DNA of 46,626 nucleotides, taken from Chloroflexota bacterium. GTDB taxonomy: Bacteria; Chloroflexota; Dormibacteria; CF-121. The translations under genes and the position numbers were made by a program. This document shows, piece by piece, positions 8,790 through 16,891 of the stretch; position 1 is the first letter of the stretch; every line of letters begins with the position of its first letter. Below the pieces are notes generated by a model, which saw only the letters and a list, made by a program, of their open reading frames with translations, made no database searches and was not told the origin of the DNA. Where the stretch lies: assembly GCA_005881715.1 (NCBI GenBank), contig VBEE01000055.1, positions 1 to 46,626 of the forward strand, written 5' to 3'.

Positions 8790-10364
8790 ATGGAGACGCC
8801 GCTCACGCCACTGGAGTTCATGCGGCGGACTCGACGGTTGCACCCCCAACGGGAGGCCGTCGTCGATGGCGACCTGCGGCTGACCTACGAACAGTTCTTT
8901 GACAGGTGCGACCGCTGGTCGTCAGCCCTCCAGAAGCTCGGCGTCGGGCAGGGCGATCGCGTCGCCTACATTGCGCCGAACGTGCACCAGCAGCTCGAAT
9001 CCTTCTATGCGGTGCCCCAGATTGGCGCGGTCCTCGTCCCGATCAACTACCGCCTCTCAGCCGACGACTTTGCGTACATCATCGAGCACTCGGGCGCGAC
9101 GGTCGTCTGCGCGTGCGACGAGTACCTGGAAGCCGTCGACGGCATTCGGGACCAGATCCCTGGGGTCAAGCATTTCGTCGCGCTGACCGGGAAGCGCGAG
9201 GGCTGGCTGGATTACGAGACGACGCTCGCGGCACAGCCACCCGACGTCGCGCGGCCGGACGTCGCCGAAGGCGACCTCCTCACCATCAATTACACAAGCG
9301 GCACGACCGCGCGACCCAAGGGGGTCATGATCACCCACCGCAATGCCTATCTCAACGCGGTGGGCACGCTGATTCATCTTCGATTGGGGATCGGTGATCG
9401 TTATCTGTGGACCTTGCCGATGTTCCACGCCAATGGCTGGACCTTCGTGTGGGTGGTGACCGCCGCCGGCGGAACGCATGTCTGCCTCTCGAAGCCCGAG
9501 CCGGCCGCGGTCTTCCGCCTGATTCGGGAGGAGCACGTCAGCTGGCTCTGCGCCGCGCCCACGGTGCTGATCAGCCTGGCGAACGCCCCCGCCGACGTCC
9601 GCCGCGACGCCCCGCGTGGCGTGCATGTTGTGACCGCCGGGGCGCCACCCGCCGCGACCACCATCGAGCGGCTCGAGGGCGAGCTGGGCTGGGACGTCAC
9701 GCAGGTTTATGGCTTGACCGAGACTTCGCCCTTCATCACCGTTTGCGACCCACTACCGGAACATCAAGCGTTAGCCCCCGCCGAACGGGCCGTCATCAAA
9801 GCTCGGCAGGGTGTCGAGCTGATCACCTCCGGCGAGCTCCGGGTGGTGGACACCGAGACCGGTGAAGAGGTCCCGCACGATGGCGGCACGATCGGCGAAA
9901 TCGTCGTGCGCGGCAACGTCGTGCTCGACGGTTACTACCGCGACCCGGAGGCTACCGACAAGGCGATCCGCGACGGCTGGTTCCATACGGGGGACGCCGC
10001 CGTGGTCCACCCGGACGGATACGTCGATATCCGCGACCGGATCAAGGACGTCATCATCAGCGGCGGCGAAAATATCTCATCCATCGAGGTCGAAGGATGC
10101 CTGCTTCGTCATCCGGCCGTCCAGGAGGTGGCCGTCGTTGGCGTTCCACACCAGCGTTGGGGTGAGGCGCCCTCTGCGTTCGTCGTGTTGAAGGCCGATC
10201 AGACGGCGACCGAGCAGGAGCTTCGGGAGTTCGCGCGGGAACGGCTTGCCCACTTCAAGGTGCCGCAGTCGGTCACGTTTGTCGACGAGCTACCGAAGAC
10301 CGCAACCGGAAAAATCCAGAAATTCGTCTTGCGAGGGCGAGTCCCAGCGATCGCCCGGCAGTAG
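8790..10364 (+). CDS. AMP-forming acyl-CoA synthetase (FadD-like)
   Basis: 524 residues of the adenylate-forming ligase superfamily, which activates a carboxylic acid with ATP and transfers it to coenzyme A. The motifs are complete: P-loop YTSGTTARPKG (168-178), YGLTETSP (307-314), GWFHTGDAAV (397-405), hinge region RIKDVIISGGENI, and the catalytic lysine in TATGKIQ (Lys508). The pattern SGGENISSIEVE is typical of medium- and long-chain acyl-CoA synthetases, but substrate length cannot be set from sequence. The ATG at 8790 follows GGGAGGAGGAAGG at good distance. It appears monocistronic: a hairpin precedes it, and the next gene is convergent 19 bases downstream. Other adenylating enzymes such as cinnamate- or benzoate-type ligases remain possible. 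Confidence 0.9.
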   Translation: METPLTPLEFMRRTRRLHPQREAVVDGDLRLTYEQFFDRCDRWSSALQKLGVGQGDRVAYIAPNVHQQLESFYAVPQIGAVLVPINYRLSADDFAYIIEHSGATVVCACDEYLEAVDGIRDQIPGVKHFVALTGKREGWLDYETTLAAQPPDVARPDVAEGDLLTINYTSGTTARPKGVMITHRNAYLNAVGTLIHLRLGIGDRYLWTLPMFHANGWTFVWVVTAAGGTHVCLSKPEPAAVFRLIREEHVSWLCAAPTVLISLANAPADVRRDAPRGVHVVTAGAPPAATTIERLEGELGWDVTQVYGLTETSPFITVCDPLPEHQALAPAERAVIKARQGVELITSGELRVVDTETGEEVPHDGGTIGEIVVRGNVVLDGYYRDPEATDKAIRDGWFHTGDAAVVHPDGYVDIRDRIKDVIISGGENISSIEVEGCLLRHPAVQEVAVVGVPHQRWGEAPSAFVVLKADQTATEQELREFARERLAHFKVPQSVTFVDELPKTATGKIQKFVLRGRVPAIARQ

Positions 10365-10383
10365 TCGACCATCGACGGGTGGG

Positions 10384-10875
10384 TTAGGGCTTGACCAGGC
10401 TCCAGCCGGTGTAGTTGCCGTTGGTGTCACCGGGCTTACTGTCGCTGTGGAAAAAGTAGAGTGGCAAGCCCTTGTATGTCACCTGCAAAGAGCCGTCATC
10501 GCGGGTGATCGTCCCCAGCTGCCCGGTCACACCGGTCCCACCCATCGGCGTGCTCCCGGATGGTACGGATAGGGGCGGCCATGCCGAGATGCATCCACCC
10601 TTGCAGTTGCTGACGCCGGGTGTATCGCTCTTGAACGTGTACACGGTATGGCCGTTGGACGCCGCCACCAGGATGGTACCCATGCTGCCGACCACCTGGG
10701 CGAGGACGACGGGCGACGCCGAGGGGGCCGGGGTTGCGGTCGGTGTGCCGGATGGCGACGATGACGGCGACGCCGTCGGGCCCGCGCCAGACGACTGACC
10801 ACCACACGCCGCAAGCATCAGGGCGGAGGTGGCCGCGACCAGCGCGGCACCCGCACCTCGTTTCCCAAAGGTCAT
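10384..10875 (-). CDS. COG4315-type lipoprotein (secreted repeat of unknown function)
   Basis: 163 residues. A lipoprotein signal peptide ends in LAAC (Cys24), followed by a Ser/Pro/Thr-rich linker (about 26-55). The globular part has the two-copy secreted-repeat pattern: first GHTVYTFKSDTPGVSNCKGGC followed by AWPPL, then GLPLYFFHSDSKPGDTNG followed by WSLVKP. The paired Cys residues in NCKGGC probably form a disulfide. Family members are exported proteins of unknown function. The start is well set by AGGAGG 6 bases before ATG 10875. It lies 62 bases downstream of the Rieske gene in the same direction, so it may belong to the sigma-Rieske unit or be one of its targets. Confidence 0.82.
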   Translation of the reverse strand: MTFGKRGAGAALVAATSALMLAACGGQSSGAGPTASPSSSPSGTPTATPAPSASPVVLAQVVGSMGTILVAASNGHTVYTFKSDTPGVSNCKGGCISAWPPLSVPSGSTPMGGTGVTGQLGTITRDDGSLQVTYKGLPLYFFHSDSKPGDTNGNYTGWSLVKP

Positions 10876-10937
10876 TCGAACCCTCCTCGAGCAGAGATCG
10901 CTGCCGGCTTCTACGGTGGCCCGTTACGCAGCGACGC

Positions 10938-11612
10938 TCAGACCGAATACACCTCCACCTGCCCGCGTTCGATGCGCACCTGCAGCAATGGCAGCCTCGG
11001 CAGGGGTGTGTCGTACTGATCGGTCGGCCTGCCGGTGATCTCGAAGGTCGCCCCGTGACAGGGGCACTCGAACTGGTTGCGAAACTTGCTGAAGTTGAGG
11101 ATGCAACCCATGTGGGTGCAGACGGCGGAAAGGCCCTTCACCTCATCGCCCTGACGGATGAGAAATCCCTCGATCGCCCCCGAACGAAAAGCGACAGGGG
11201 TGCCCTGCGGCAGATCGGCCAGCGCTTTCACCGGCTTCCAGGCACCCTTCTCGACCAGCGCCTGGGCCGGACCGGGCGCCACCGCCTTCGGCACCAGCCG
11301 CTCGACCCCGACGGCGGCCGCCACCCCGGCTGCGATCCCTGCGGCGCCGGTCAGCAGCAACGACCGGCGGCTCGGTCGTGCCGCCGGCTGCGGCCGGGCC
11401 GACTGCTCACCGACCCATCCACCGATCGATCCCTGCATCCGCTCCAGGAATTCTTTCGACGGCAAGCCAGCGCCAGGCTTGGCCGCGCGCAACATGGCAG
11501 CCGTCTGCCGGGCGCGCAGCGCGTCTTCGTCTGACAGGGGGGTGCGTTCGGGTTTGCGGTCATGGAGCAGGTCGTCGACGTGCCGGTCGAGCTGTTCGGG
11601 ATCGTCGTTCAT
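10938..11612 (-). CDS. Membrane-anchored Rieske [2Fe-2S] protein with cytoplasmic N-terminal domain; candidate redox anti-sigma factor
   Basis: 224 residues in three parts. Residues 1-78 are charged and helical (DRHVDDLLHDRKPER, then LSDEDALRARQTAAM) and have no metal motif. SRRSLLL at 81-87 followed by a hydrophobic helix to about 102 resembles a Tat signal-anchor. Residues 120-224 are a Rieske domain with both cluster motifs, CTHMGC (165-170) and CPCH (183-186). The topology would leave the N-terminal domain in the cytoplasm and the iron-sulfur domain outside, the same arrangement as membrane anti-sigma factors. Its ATG overlaps the stop of the ECF sigma gene (ATGA), and such translational coupling is typical of sigma/anti-sigma pairs. 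No cytochrome b or c genes are near, so a bc1-complex subunit is unlikely from context. The regulatory role is inference; the Rieske fold is clear. Confidence 0.85.
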   Translation of the reverse strand: MNDDPEQLDRHVDDLLHDRKPERTPLSDEDALRARQTAAMLRAAKPGAGLPSKEFLERMQGSIGGWVGEQSARPQPAARPSRRSLLLTGAAGIAAGVAAAVGVERLVPKAVAPGPAQALVEKGAWKPVKALADLPQGTPVAFRSGAIEGFLIRQGDEVKGLSAVCTHMGCILNFSKFRNQFECPCHGATFEITGRPTDQYDTPLPRLPLLQVRIERGQVEVYSV

Positions 11613-12166
11613 GACATCCTCCCCCGCTCCCGGCCGGCGCGGTTCAGCGCCCGAAACTGCAGGACCTTGACGTTCGCCTCACTCAGGCTCAGCTCCTGGG
11701 CGGTCTCGCGCACGGAATAACCCCGCAGGAAGCGGAGCTCCAGGACTCGCCGGTAGCTCTCCGGCAGCGTCGCCAGCAGCGCGTCAACCCGATGCACCGC
11801 CTCCGGGTTTTCGCGGGGAGCCGGCGGCCGGGTGACATCTTCATCGAGTTCGCCGGCACCCTCGGCGTAGTACTCGCGCCAGTGATCGGCCAGGGTGGTC
11901 TGCGCCACCCGGTAGAGCCAGCTGCGTAGCTCGGGGACCGACACATCGTTGCGCATGCCGCTGATCGCCTTCATGAATACCTGGGCCGTGAGATCCTCGG
12001 CGTCGGGACGGTTCCCGACGCGGCTGTAGATGTACTGGTAGATCGCCGTGACATGTGTCTGGTAGGCCCAGGTGAGGTGGTCCTGGCCGTGCGGAGGGTC
12101 GGCGTGAGGCAGGGACACCAGGTTGGCCCGGGAAACGGCGGCGCCACTTGTCTTACCCTCACGCAT
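11609..12166 (-). CDS. ECF-family RNA polymerase sigma factor
   Basis: 185 residues with region 2 (YQTHVTAIYQYIYSRVGNRP, then DAEDLTAQVFMKAI and the -10-binding RSWLYRVAQTTLADHWR) and region 4 (LPESYRRVLELRFLRGYSVR, then a helix-turn-helix through AQELSLSEANVKVLQFRAL). There is no region 3, as in ECF sigma factors. DAEDLTAQVF is the usual core-binding stretch. The stop overlaps the Rieske gene start by 4 bases (11609-11612), so the two proteins should be made in step. On this strand TATAAC (12178-12183) lies 11 bases upstream of the ATG and is a candidate -10 box. The gene diverges from trxB, a common target of thiol-stress sigma factors, but I found no well-spaced GGAAC/CGTT-type promoter. 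Confidence 0.92.
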   Translation of the reverse strand: MREGKTSGAAVSRANLVSLPHADPPHGQDHLTWAYQTHVTAIYQYIYSRVGNRPDAEDLTAQVFMKAISGMRNDVSVPELRSWLYRVAQTTLADHWREYYAEGAGELDEDVTRPPAPRENPEAVHRVDALLATLPESYRRVLELRFLRGYSVRETAQELSLSEANVKVLQFRALNRAGRERGRMS

Positions 12167-12278
12167 CCGCTTCCGCAGTTATATACCGGCCGAGGTTACG
12201 CTGCGCGGAACCGGCGGCGGCCTCCGTTCAACAGCCGCCGATTTGGGAATACTCGAGTACAGAAAGGGCTTAGATAAC

Positions 12279-13295
12279 ATGGGAGTTTCGCAACCGATGG
12301 AGAAGGACCGGCGATACGACGTCGTGATCATCGGCGGTGGGCCGGCTGGCCTCACCGCGGCGCTCTACGCCGGCCGGGCACGGGTCAAGACCGTGCTGCT
12401 CGAGCGGGGCGCACCGGGCGGCCAGTTGCTCAACACCGAGGCGATCGAGGACTATCCCGGTTTCGATCACATCACCGGTCCCGAGCTGGCGCAGCGGATG
12501 GCGGACCAGGCGGTCAAATTCGGCGTCGATTTGGAGACCGCCCGGGTCACCGCCATCCGGCAGCACGGTGATAAGAAGGTCGTCGAGACGGAGGACGGCG
12601 AGTATGTGGCCGACTTCGTCATCCTGACGGCGGGCGGCGAGCCGAAGAAGCTGGGCATCCCCGGCGAGGGTGAGTTTCAGGGCCGCGGCGTGTCGCAATG
12701 CGCCGTCTGCGATGGCGCCTTCTTCAAGGAAGAGGTGGTCGCGGTGATCGGTGGCGGCGACGCCGCCCTGGAGGAGGGCGTCTTCTTGACTCGCTACGCG
12801 AGCAAGGTCTACATCATCCATCGGCGCGAGCAGTTTCGAGCCCAGGCGATTCTGGTGGAGGCGGCGCGCAAGAATCCAAAAGTCGAGCTGATCACCAATA
12901 GCGTCGTGACCGAAATCAAAGGTGAAGAGGGCCAGGTGAGGGAGATCAATGTGAAAGACCTGGTGTCCGGGCGGACCCGTCCGCTCGCGGTCACCGGGGT
13001 CTTCGTCTTCATCGGCTTCCAGCCGAACGTGCAGTTTTTCGATCATCGAGTCCACCTGGAGCACGATCCACTTGGGTTCCTCGTGACCGACTCGACGATG
13101 CAAACAAGTCTGCCCGGTCTGTACGCGGCTGGCGACGTCCGCTCGCAGCTGACCCGACAGATCACGACCGCCGTCGGCGACGCCACGACAGCGGCGATCG
13201 ACGCCGTCAAGAAGCTCGAGGCCAAGAAGCACGAGCCCACCCCGGTTCCGGTCGACCTGTACGGGCCAACCCGGCCAGACCTCGTCGGCAGTTAG
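12279..13295 (+). CDS. trxB: Thioredoxin reductase (NADPH)
   Basis: 338-residue FAD/NADPH enzyme that reduces thioredoxin. FAD site GGGPAG (19-24), APGGQLLNTEAIEDYPGF, active-site pair CAVC (141-144) followed by DGAFF, NADPH site GGGDAA (158-163) with HRREQFRA (181-188) whose arginines select NADPH, and the closing FAD motif YAAGDVRSQLTRQITTAVGD. CAVC replaces the more usual CATC, a common variant. I chose ATG 12279, preceded by AAAGGG; the frame is open upstream to 12123 but that extension runs antisense to the sigma gene. ATG 12297 (MEKDRRYD) is possible. The 112 bases to the sigma gene hold a perfect TACTCGAGTA palindrome at 12250-12259. No thioredoxin gene is in the window. Confidence 0.93.
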   Translation: MGVSQPMEKDRRYDVVIIGGGPAGLTAALYAGRARVKTVLLERGAPGGQLLNTEAIEDYPGFDHITGPELAQRMADQAVKFGVDLETARVTAIRQHGDKKVVETEDGEYVADFVILTAGGEPKKLGIPGEGEFQGRGVSQCAVCDGAFFKEEVVAVIGGGDAALEEGVFLTRYASKVYIIHRREQFRAQAILVEAARKNPKVELITNSVVTEIKGEEGQVREINVKDLVSGRTRPLAVTGVFVFIGFQPNVQFFDHRVHLEHDPLGFLVTDSTMQTSLPGLYAAGDVRSQLTRQITTAVGDATTAAIDAVKKLEAKKHEPTPVPVDLYGPTRPDLVGS

Positions 13296-13338
13296 CCCCG
13301 CTCGCGGGCCGCGGTTCGGCCGCGCAGCGGTCTCCGGA

Positions 13339-14907
13339 TTGTTCGTGGTCGGCCTTGGCCTGCGACTTTGGGGTATCAACTTCGGCCTGCCGGCGCTCTA
13401 CCGGCCGGACGAAGACGTCACCGTGGGACGCGCGATGGGGATCCTACATGGCATCGCCGATCCGCACTTCGCGAATTGGCCGCATCTGTACTTCTACCTC
13501 GCGGCGGCCTGGCTGGCGCCGTTTCATCTGCTCGGACTGGTGTCCGACCAGGCGTCAGCGTATCTCGGGGTTCGCGCGCTGGACGCGATCTTCGGCAGCC
13601 TCACCGTCCTGGTCGTCTTCGAGTTCGGCCGGCACGCCTACGGCTGGCTGGCGGGCTTTCTTGCAGCGGCGGCATTGACGGTGGCGTTTCTCCATGTTCG
13701 CGACAGCCACTTCGCCACACTGGACGTTCCGCTGGCGCTGGCGATCACTGTCGGGCTCTACGTTGCCTATCGGACCATGACCATGAGCGGCGCCCGACCG
13801 CTGCTGCTCAATGGTGTGATCCTCGGCATCGCAACGAGTCTGAAATACAACGGCGCCTTCGTCTTCGCCGGCATCGCGGCCGCCCAGACGCTGCGGGGGC
13901 GCGCCGCGCGGTCGGCCTGGCTGCCGCCGGTCGCTCGACTGGTGCTGGTCGCCGTTGTTGGTGTCGGGACGCTGGCCGTTACCTCACCGTTCCTCGTGCT
14001 CGATCCGGCCGTGAGCGGGCATGGCCTCCGTTACATCTTTCAGCACCTGGCCACCACGTCGGCGCCCGCCATCGGCTACGTGGAATTGGCAATCGGACTC
14101 TGGTTTGGGATCGATCCCGTGCTGGTGCTGACGGGCCTGATCGGCGTCGGCTACGCCGCATTTCGCCGCCAACCCGCCGATTGGATCGTCCTCGCGTTCC
14201 TGCTCATCTATTTCATCGTCATCGGCGCCGGCGGTTCAGTTTTCTTCCGCTACGCCGACCCGATGATCCCGGCCTTGCTGCTCCTGGGCGGGCGGGCGCT
14301 CGCCGACCTCGTACGCCACGGGGTGACCCCGGCGTTCCGGCACGCCGTCCTCGCAGGCGTCATCCTTCTGGTCCTCGCACCGCCGCTCGTCCACGACGTG
14401 CGCTACGACCTGTTGATCCAGCAGACCGATACGCGGACGCTGGCCTACGACTGGCTGGCGCAGCACATGCCGCCCGGGCAACGCGCGGCCGTGCCCTATA
14501 TGGCCGGGCCGGCCCATGACCAGGCGATGGTGGCGAGCCGTAAGTACAGCCACGGGGCGACTGACCCTTATGTCGCGGCCTTCCTCGACAGCCGGCTCGA
14601 AACCCGATACACGATTCGCGAGCTCACCAGCGATGACCTCCAGCTGTCTGCGCTCGAGAGTTTTCGAGCGCAGAGCATTCAGTACATCGTGGTTGGATAC
14701 CAAACGCCCGGCACCGGATGCCGACCGGATAGTCCGCTCGAACGTGCGCTGCTGGCCGAGGGTCCCCCGGTCGCCAGCTTCTCCCCAACCGCGGGCTGTC
14801 CGGTAAGCGTCTTTGATCCGATCGATAGCTATTACGTTCCACTGGCCGGCTATGGCGGCTGGATCCGCCCGGGGCCGCCCATCCGCATCTATCGGCTCGG
14901 TGGCTGA
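13339..14907 (+). CDS. GT39/ArnT-like membrane glycosyltransferase (PMT_2 family)
   Basis: About 522 residues with roughly ten hydrophobic helices and a C-terminal soluble part. The first loop contains YRPDEDVTVGRA, in which the Asp-Glu pair is the catalytic signature of the dolichyl/undecaprenyl-phosphate-sugar mannosyltransferase (PMT_2/ArnT) group, followed by NWPHLYFYL. Such enzymes use a polyprenyl-phosphate sugar donor to glycosylate lipids or proteins on the outer face of the membrane. The start is uncertain: TTG 13339 is given, but it cuts into the first membrane helix (VVGLGLRLWGI), the frame is open back to the trxB stop, and no ATG or GTG exists there. It begins 43 bases after trxB on the same strand. 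The acceptor is unknown; the C-terminal domain (residues 370-520) has no recognisable motif. Confidence 0.82.
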   Translation: MFVVGLGLRLWGINFGLPALYRPDEDVTVGRAMGILHGIADPHFANWPHLYFYLAAAWLAPFHLLGLVSDQASAYLGVRALDAIFGSLTVLVVFEFGRHAYGWLAGFLAAAALTVAFLHVRDSHFATLDVPLALAITVGLYVAYRTMTMSGARPLLLNGVILGIATSLKYNGAFVFAGIAAAQTLRGRAARSAWLPPVARLVLVAVVGVGTLAVTSPFLVLDPAVSGHGLRYIFQHLATTSAPAIGYVELAIGLWFGIDPVLVLTGLIGVGYAAFRRQPADWIVLAFLLIYFIVIGAGGSVFFRYADPMIPALLLLGGRALADLVRHGVTPAFRHAVLAGVILLVLAPPLVHDVRYDLLIQQTDTRTLAYDWLAQHMPPGQRAAVPYMAGPAHDQAMVASRKYSHGATDPYVAAFLDSRLETRYTIRELTSDDLQLSALESFRAQSIQYIVVGYQTPGTGCRPDSPLERALLAEGPPVASFSPTAGCPVSVFDPIDSYYVPLAGYGGWIRPGPPIRIYRLGG

Positions 14908-14952
14908 GATACGTCTCGAATCGAGCGCTTGGCGGGGCGCCAATGTGCCGTT

Positions 14953-14958
14953 TATAGT
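14953..14958 (+). promoter_or_regulatory. -10 box TATAGT of a probable leaderless promoter (CxxC protein)
   Basis: TATAGT ends 8 bases before the GTG at 14967. AAAGGAG also lies here but abuts the GTG and would be too close to serve as its ribosome binding site. Confidence 0.5.
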
Positions 14959-14966
14959 GGAAAGGA

Positions 14967-15293
14967 GTGAACCTGATCGCGTTGATTAAGGAGCGGGCCA
15001 AATACTACAAGTGCCTCGCCTGCTCGCAGGCGCTGGCCGACTGCCAGGTCAAGCTGCTGAATGAGGCGGACGGACATTGCACGGTCGAAGTGACCTGCGC
15101 AAACTGCGGCGTGAGCTTCGTCGCGGTCCTGTTGCTCAAGAAAGCCAAGCACCCGGACGGTCTGCCGAAGGCGGCGAGCGACGGGCCCATCAGCGGCGAC
15201 GAAATGCTCGACGTCCATCAGTACATGAAGGCCTTCAGCGGCTCCATGAAGGAACTCGCCCGCGGCCGTCCGCCGCGGCAGGCGTCCAGCTAA
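14967..15293 (+). CDS. Small two-CxxC protein, probable zinc ribbon
   Basis: 108 residues. CLAC and CANC pairs, about 28 residues apart (YYKCLACSQALADC and VTCANCGVSF), fit a zinc-ribbon fold with strands between them; two extra Cys residues lie in ALADCQVK and DGHCTVE. The C-terminal half is polar, with a helical EMLDVHQYMKAFSGSMKEL. I do not recognise the family. The start could be GTG 14967 (leaderless, TATAGT box) or TTG 14982 (MIKERAKYYKCLAC). It lies 59 bases after the GT39 gene and 55 bases before the cysteine desulfurase gene, each with its own -10 box, so it is probably expressed alone. Confidence 0.7.
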   Translation: MNLIALIKERAKYYKCLACSQALADCQVKLLNEADGHCTVEVTCANCGVSFVAVLLLKKAKHPDGLPKAASDGPISGDEMLDVHQYMKAFSGSMKELARGRPPRQASS

Positions 15294-15335
15294 CTGGGCG
15301 CGTTCCGCTCAGCCGACCTCGCGCGCGGCTCACCA

Positions 15336-15341
15336 TAGAAT
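15336..15341 (+). promoter_or_regulatory. -10 box TAGAAT of a probable leaderless promoter (cysteine desulfurase)
   Basis: TAGAAT is 7 bases before ATG 15349 and overlaps the alternative ATG 15340, which argues for the downstream start. Confidence 0.5.
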
Positions 15342-15348
15342 GGTGCCG

Positions 15349-16506
15349 ATGGTGTACCTGGACCATTCGGCCACCACGCCGCTCGACCCCGAGGTTCTCC
15401 AGGCCATGATGCCGTACCTGACCGAGGAGTTCGGCAATGCCTCCAGCGTCTATGGTCTCGGCCAGCGCGCCAGGCAAGCGATCGACCAGGCCCGCGACGA
15501 GGTCGCGGCTTTCTACGGCGTCGAGGCAAGGGACGTGATCTTTACCTCCGGCGGCACCGAGGGTGACAACTTTGCCCTGCGAGGCATTGCCTACCGAAAT
15601 GCGGACCGTGGCCGGCATCTGATCACCTCGACCATCGAACACGATGCCGTGCTCCGTTCCGTCGAGTCCCTCGAGCGCGATGGCTTCGAGGTAACCCGGC
15701 TGCCGGTCGACCGCTACGGGCTCGTGGATCCGGACGCCCTGCGGCACGCGCTGCGGCCGGACACGACGCTGGTGAGCATCATGCACGCGAACAACGAGAT
15801 CGGTACCATCGAGCCAATTTCGGACCTGGTGGCCGTGACTCGGGAGCACAGCGATGCGTACTTCCACACCGACGCGGTGCAGTCGACCGGGAAGATCGCG
15901 ACGCGAGTGGATGAGCTCGGTGTCGACCTGCTCTCGATGTCGGCGCACAAGCTTCACGGTCCAAAGGGCGTCGGCTGCCTGGTGGTACGGTCCGGCGTTC
16001 GACTCGAGCCCTTCATGCTCGGCGGGGGGCACGAGCGCAACCGTCGGGCGGGGACCGAAAACGTGGCGGGCATCGCCGGGCTGGCGAAGGCCGTCAGCAT
16101 TGCCCAGCGCGACATGGCGCAGAACATCGCCCAGCTGACCGCACTTCGCGATCGCTTGCTGGAGGGGGTGCTTGACCGGATCCCTGCTGCCGAAATCACC
16201 GGGCACCCGGCGAAACGGCTTCCCCACCACGCCAGCTTTCTCTTCCAGGGCGTCGAGGGCGAGTCGCTCCTCCTCCAGCTCGATATGGAAGGTATTGCGG
16301 CGTCGTCCGGATCAGCCTGCACCTCGGGGTCGCTGGAACCGAGTCACGTCATCCTCGCGCTTGGGTATCCGCGCGAGCGGGCGCTGGGCAGCCTGCGGCT
16401 GTCGGTTGGTAAGGACAACACGCAGGCCGACGTCGATCTCGTTCTCCGGCGCCTGCCGGATATGGTGGCCCGGTTGCGCGCCATGGCGCCGATCTCCGCC
16501 GCCTGA
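15349..16506 (+). CDS. Cysteine desulfurase, NifS/IscS type
   Basis: 385-residue class-V aminotransferase-fold enzyme that takes sulfur from L-cysteine for Fe-S clusters or thio-modified tRNA. It starts with the family hallmark VYLDHSATTPLDPEV. PLP-binding motifs are TSGGTEGDNFAL, HANNEIGTIEP and SAHKLHGPKG (Lys201 from this start), and the catalytic cysteine loop is SGSACTSGSLEPSH (Cys324), which identifies the IscS/NifS subgroup rather than SufS. GGGHERNRRAGTENV is also conserved. No iscU, mnmA or thiI is adjacent, so its acceptor is unknown. ATG 15340 is an alternative start three codons upstream but falls inside the probable -10 box. DUF2203 follows 10 bases downstream, probably in the same transcript. 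Confidence 0.94.
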   Translation: MVYLDHSATTPLDPEVLQAMMPYLTEEFGNASSVYGLGQRARQAIDQARDEVAAFYGVEARDVIFTSGGTEGDNFALRGIAYRNADRGRHLITSTIEHDAVLRSVESLERDGFEVTRLPVDRYGLVDPDALRHALRPDTTLVSIMHANNEIGTIEPISDLVAVTREHSDAYFHTDAVQSTGKIATRVDELGVDLLSMSAHKLHGPKGVGCLVVRSGVRLEPFMLGGGHERNRRAGTENVAGIAGLAKAVSIAQRDMAQNIAQLTALRDRLLEGVLDRIPAAEITGHPAKRLPHHASFLFQGVEGESLLLQLDMEGIAASSGSACTSGSLEPSHVILALGYPRERALGSLRLSVGKDNTQADVDLVLRRLPDMVARLRAMAPISAA

Positions 16507-16516
16507 GGTCCGCCTG

Positions 16517-16891
16517 GTGCCCGAGAAGTTCTACAGCGTCGAGGAGGCAAACGCGCTGTTGCCCAAGCTCAAGCCGGTGCTCCAGCGCATCCGGGACACG
16601 CAGGAGGCGCTGGCTCGGGACAAGACCGTGGCGGCCGTCCGAGAGAAGGCCGCCCACAACGGAGGCGGTTTGCCCGGTCGCCACCTCTCCGAGCTGACCA
16701 GGGCGCTGGATCGCGATCTGCGCCAGCTCCAGGAATGGGGCATCCTGCTGCGAGACCCCGGCATCGGACTGATCGACTTCTTTCACCAGCGGGAGGGAGA
16801 GACCGTGTTTCTGTGTTGGAAGCTCGGCGAGACCAATCTCGAGTGGTGGCATCCGGTTAATACCGGGATCGCCGGACGCGAGCACCTCTAG
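16517..16891 (+). CDS. DUF2203 protein
   Basis: 124 residues. FYSVEEANALLPKLKPVL at the N-terminus and the C-terminal pattern DPGIGLIDFFHQREGETVFL followed by CWKLGE and WWHPVNTGIAGR are diagnostic of DUF2203, a small soluble family of unknown function. The middle is a long helix pair (about 20-75). The GTG at 16517 follows a GAGGT at 16505-16509. It is 10 bases after the cysteine desulfurase gene, suggesting co-transcription but not proving a role in sulfur transfer. Its TAG stop overlaps the TAG stop of the opposing RDD gene (CTAG, 16888-16891). Confidence 0.83.
   Translation: MPEKFYSVEEANALLPKLKPVLQRIRDTQEALARDKTVAAVREKAAHNGGGLPGRHLSELTRALDRDLRQLQEWGILLRDPGIGLIDFFHQREGETVFLCWKLGETNLEWWHPVNTGIAGREHL

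Noticed and set aside
10364-10376. GTCGA-CCA-TCGAC inverted repeat between the acyl-CoA synthetase and the COG4315 lipoprotein genes
   Set aside because: Only a 5-bp stem with no T tract; too short to support as a terminator.
12207-12228. GGAAC...CGTT resembling an ECF-type promoter upstream of trxB
   Set aside because: The spacer is 13 bases, shorter than the 15-17 usual for GGAAC/CGTT promoters, and the motifs are common in such G+C-rich sequence.
13296-13338. G+C-rich partial inverted repeat after trxB
   Set aside because: The stem has mismatches and lies in the probable extended reading frame of the GT39 gene.
14953-14966. AAAGGAG as ribosome binding site for GTG 14967
   Set aside because: It abuts the start codon; the better explanation is a leaderless start, or TTG 14982 with this site at 15 bases.
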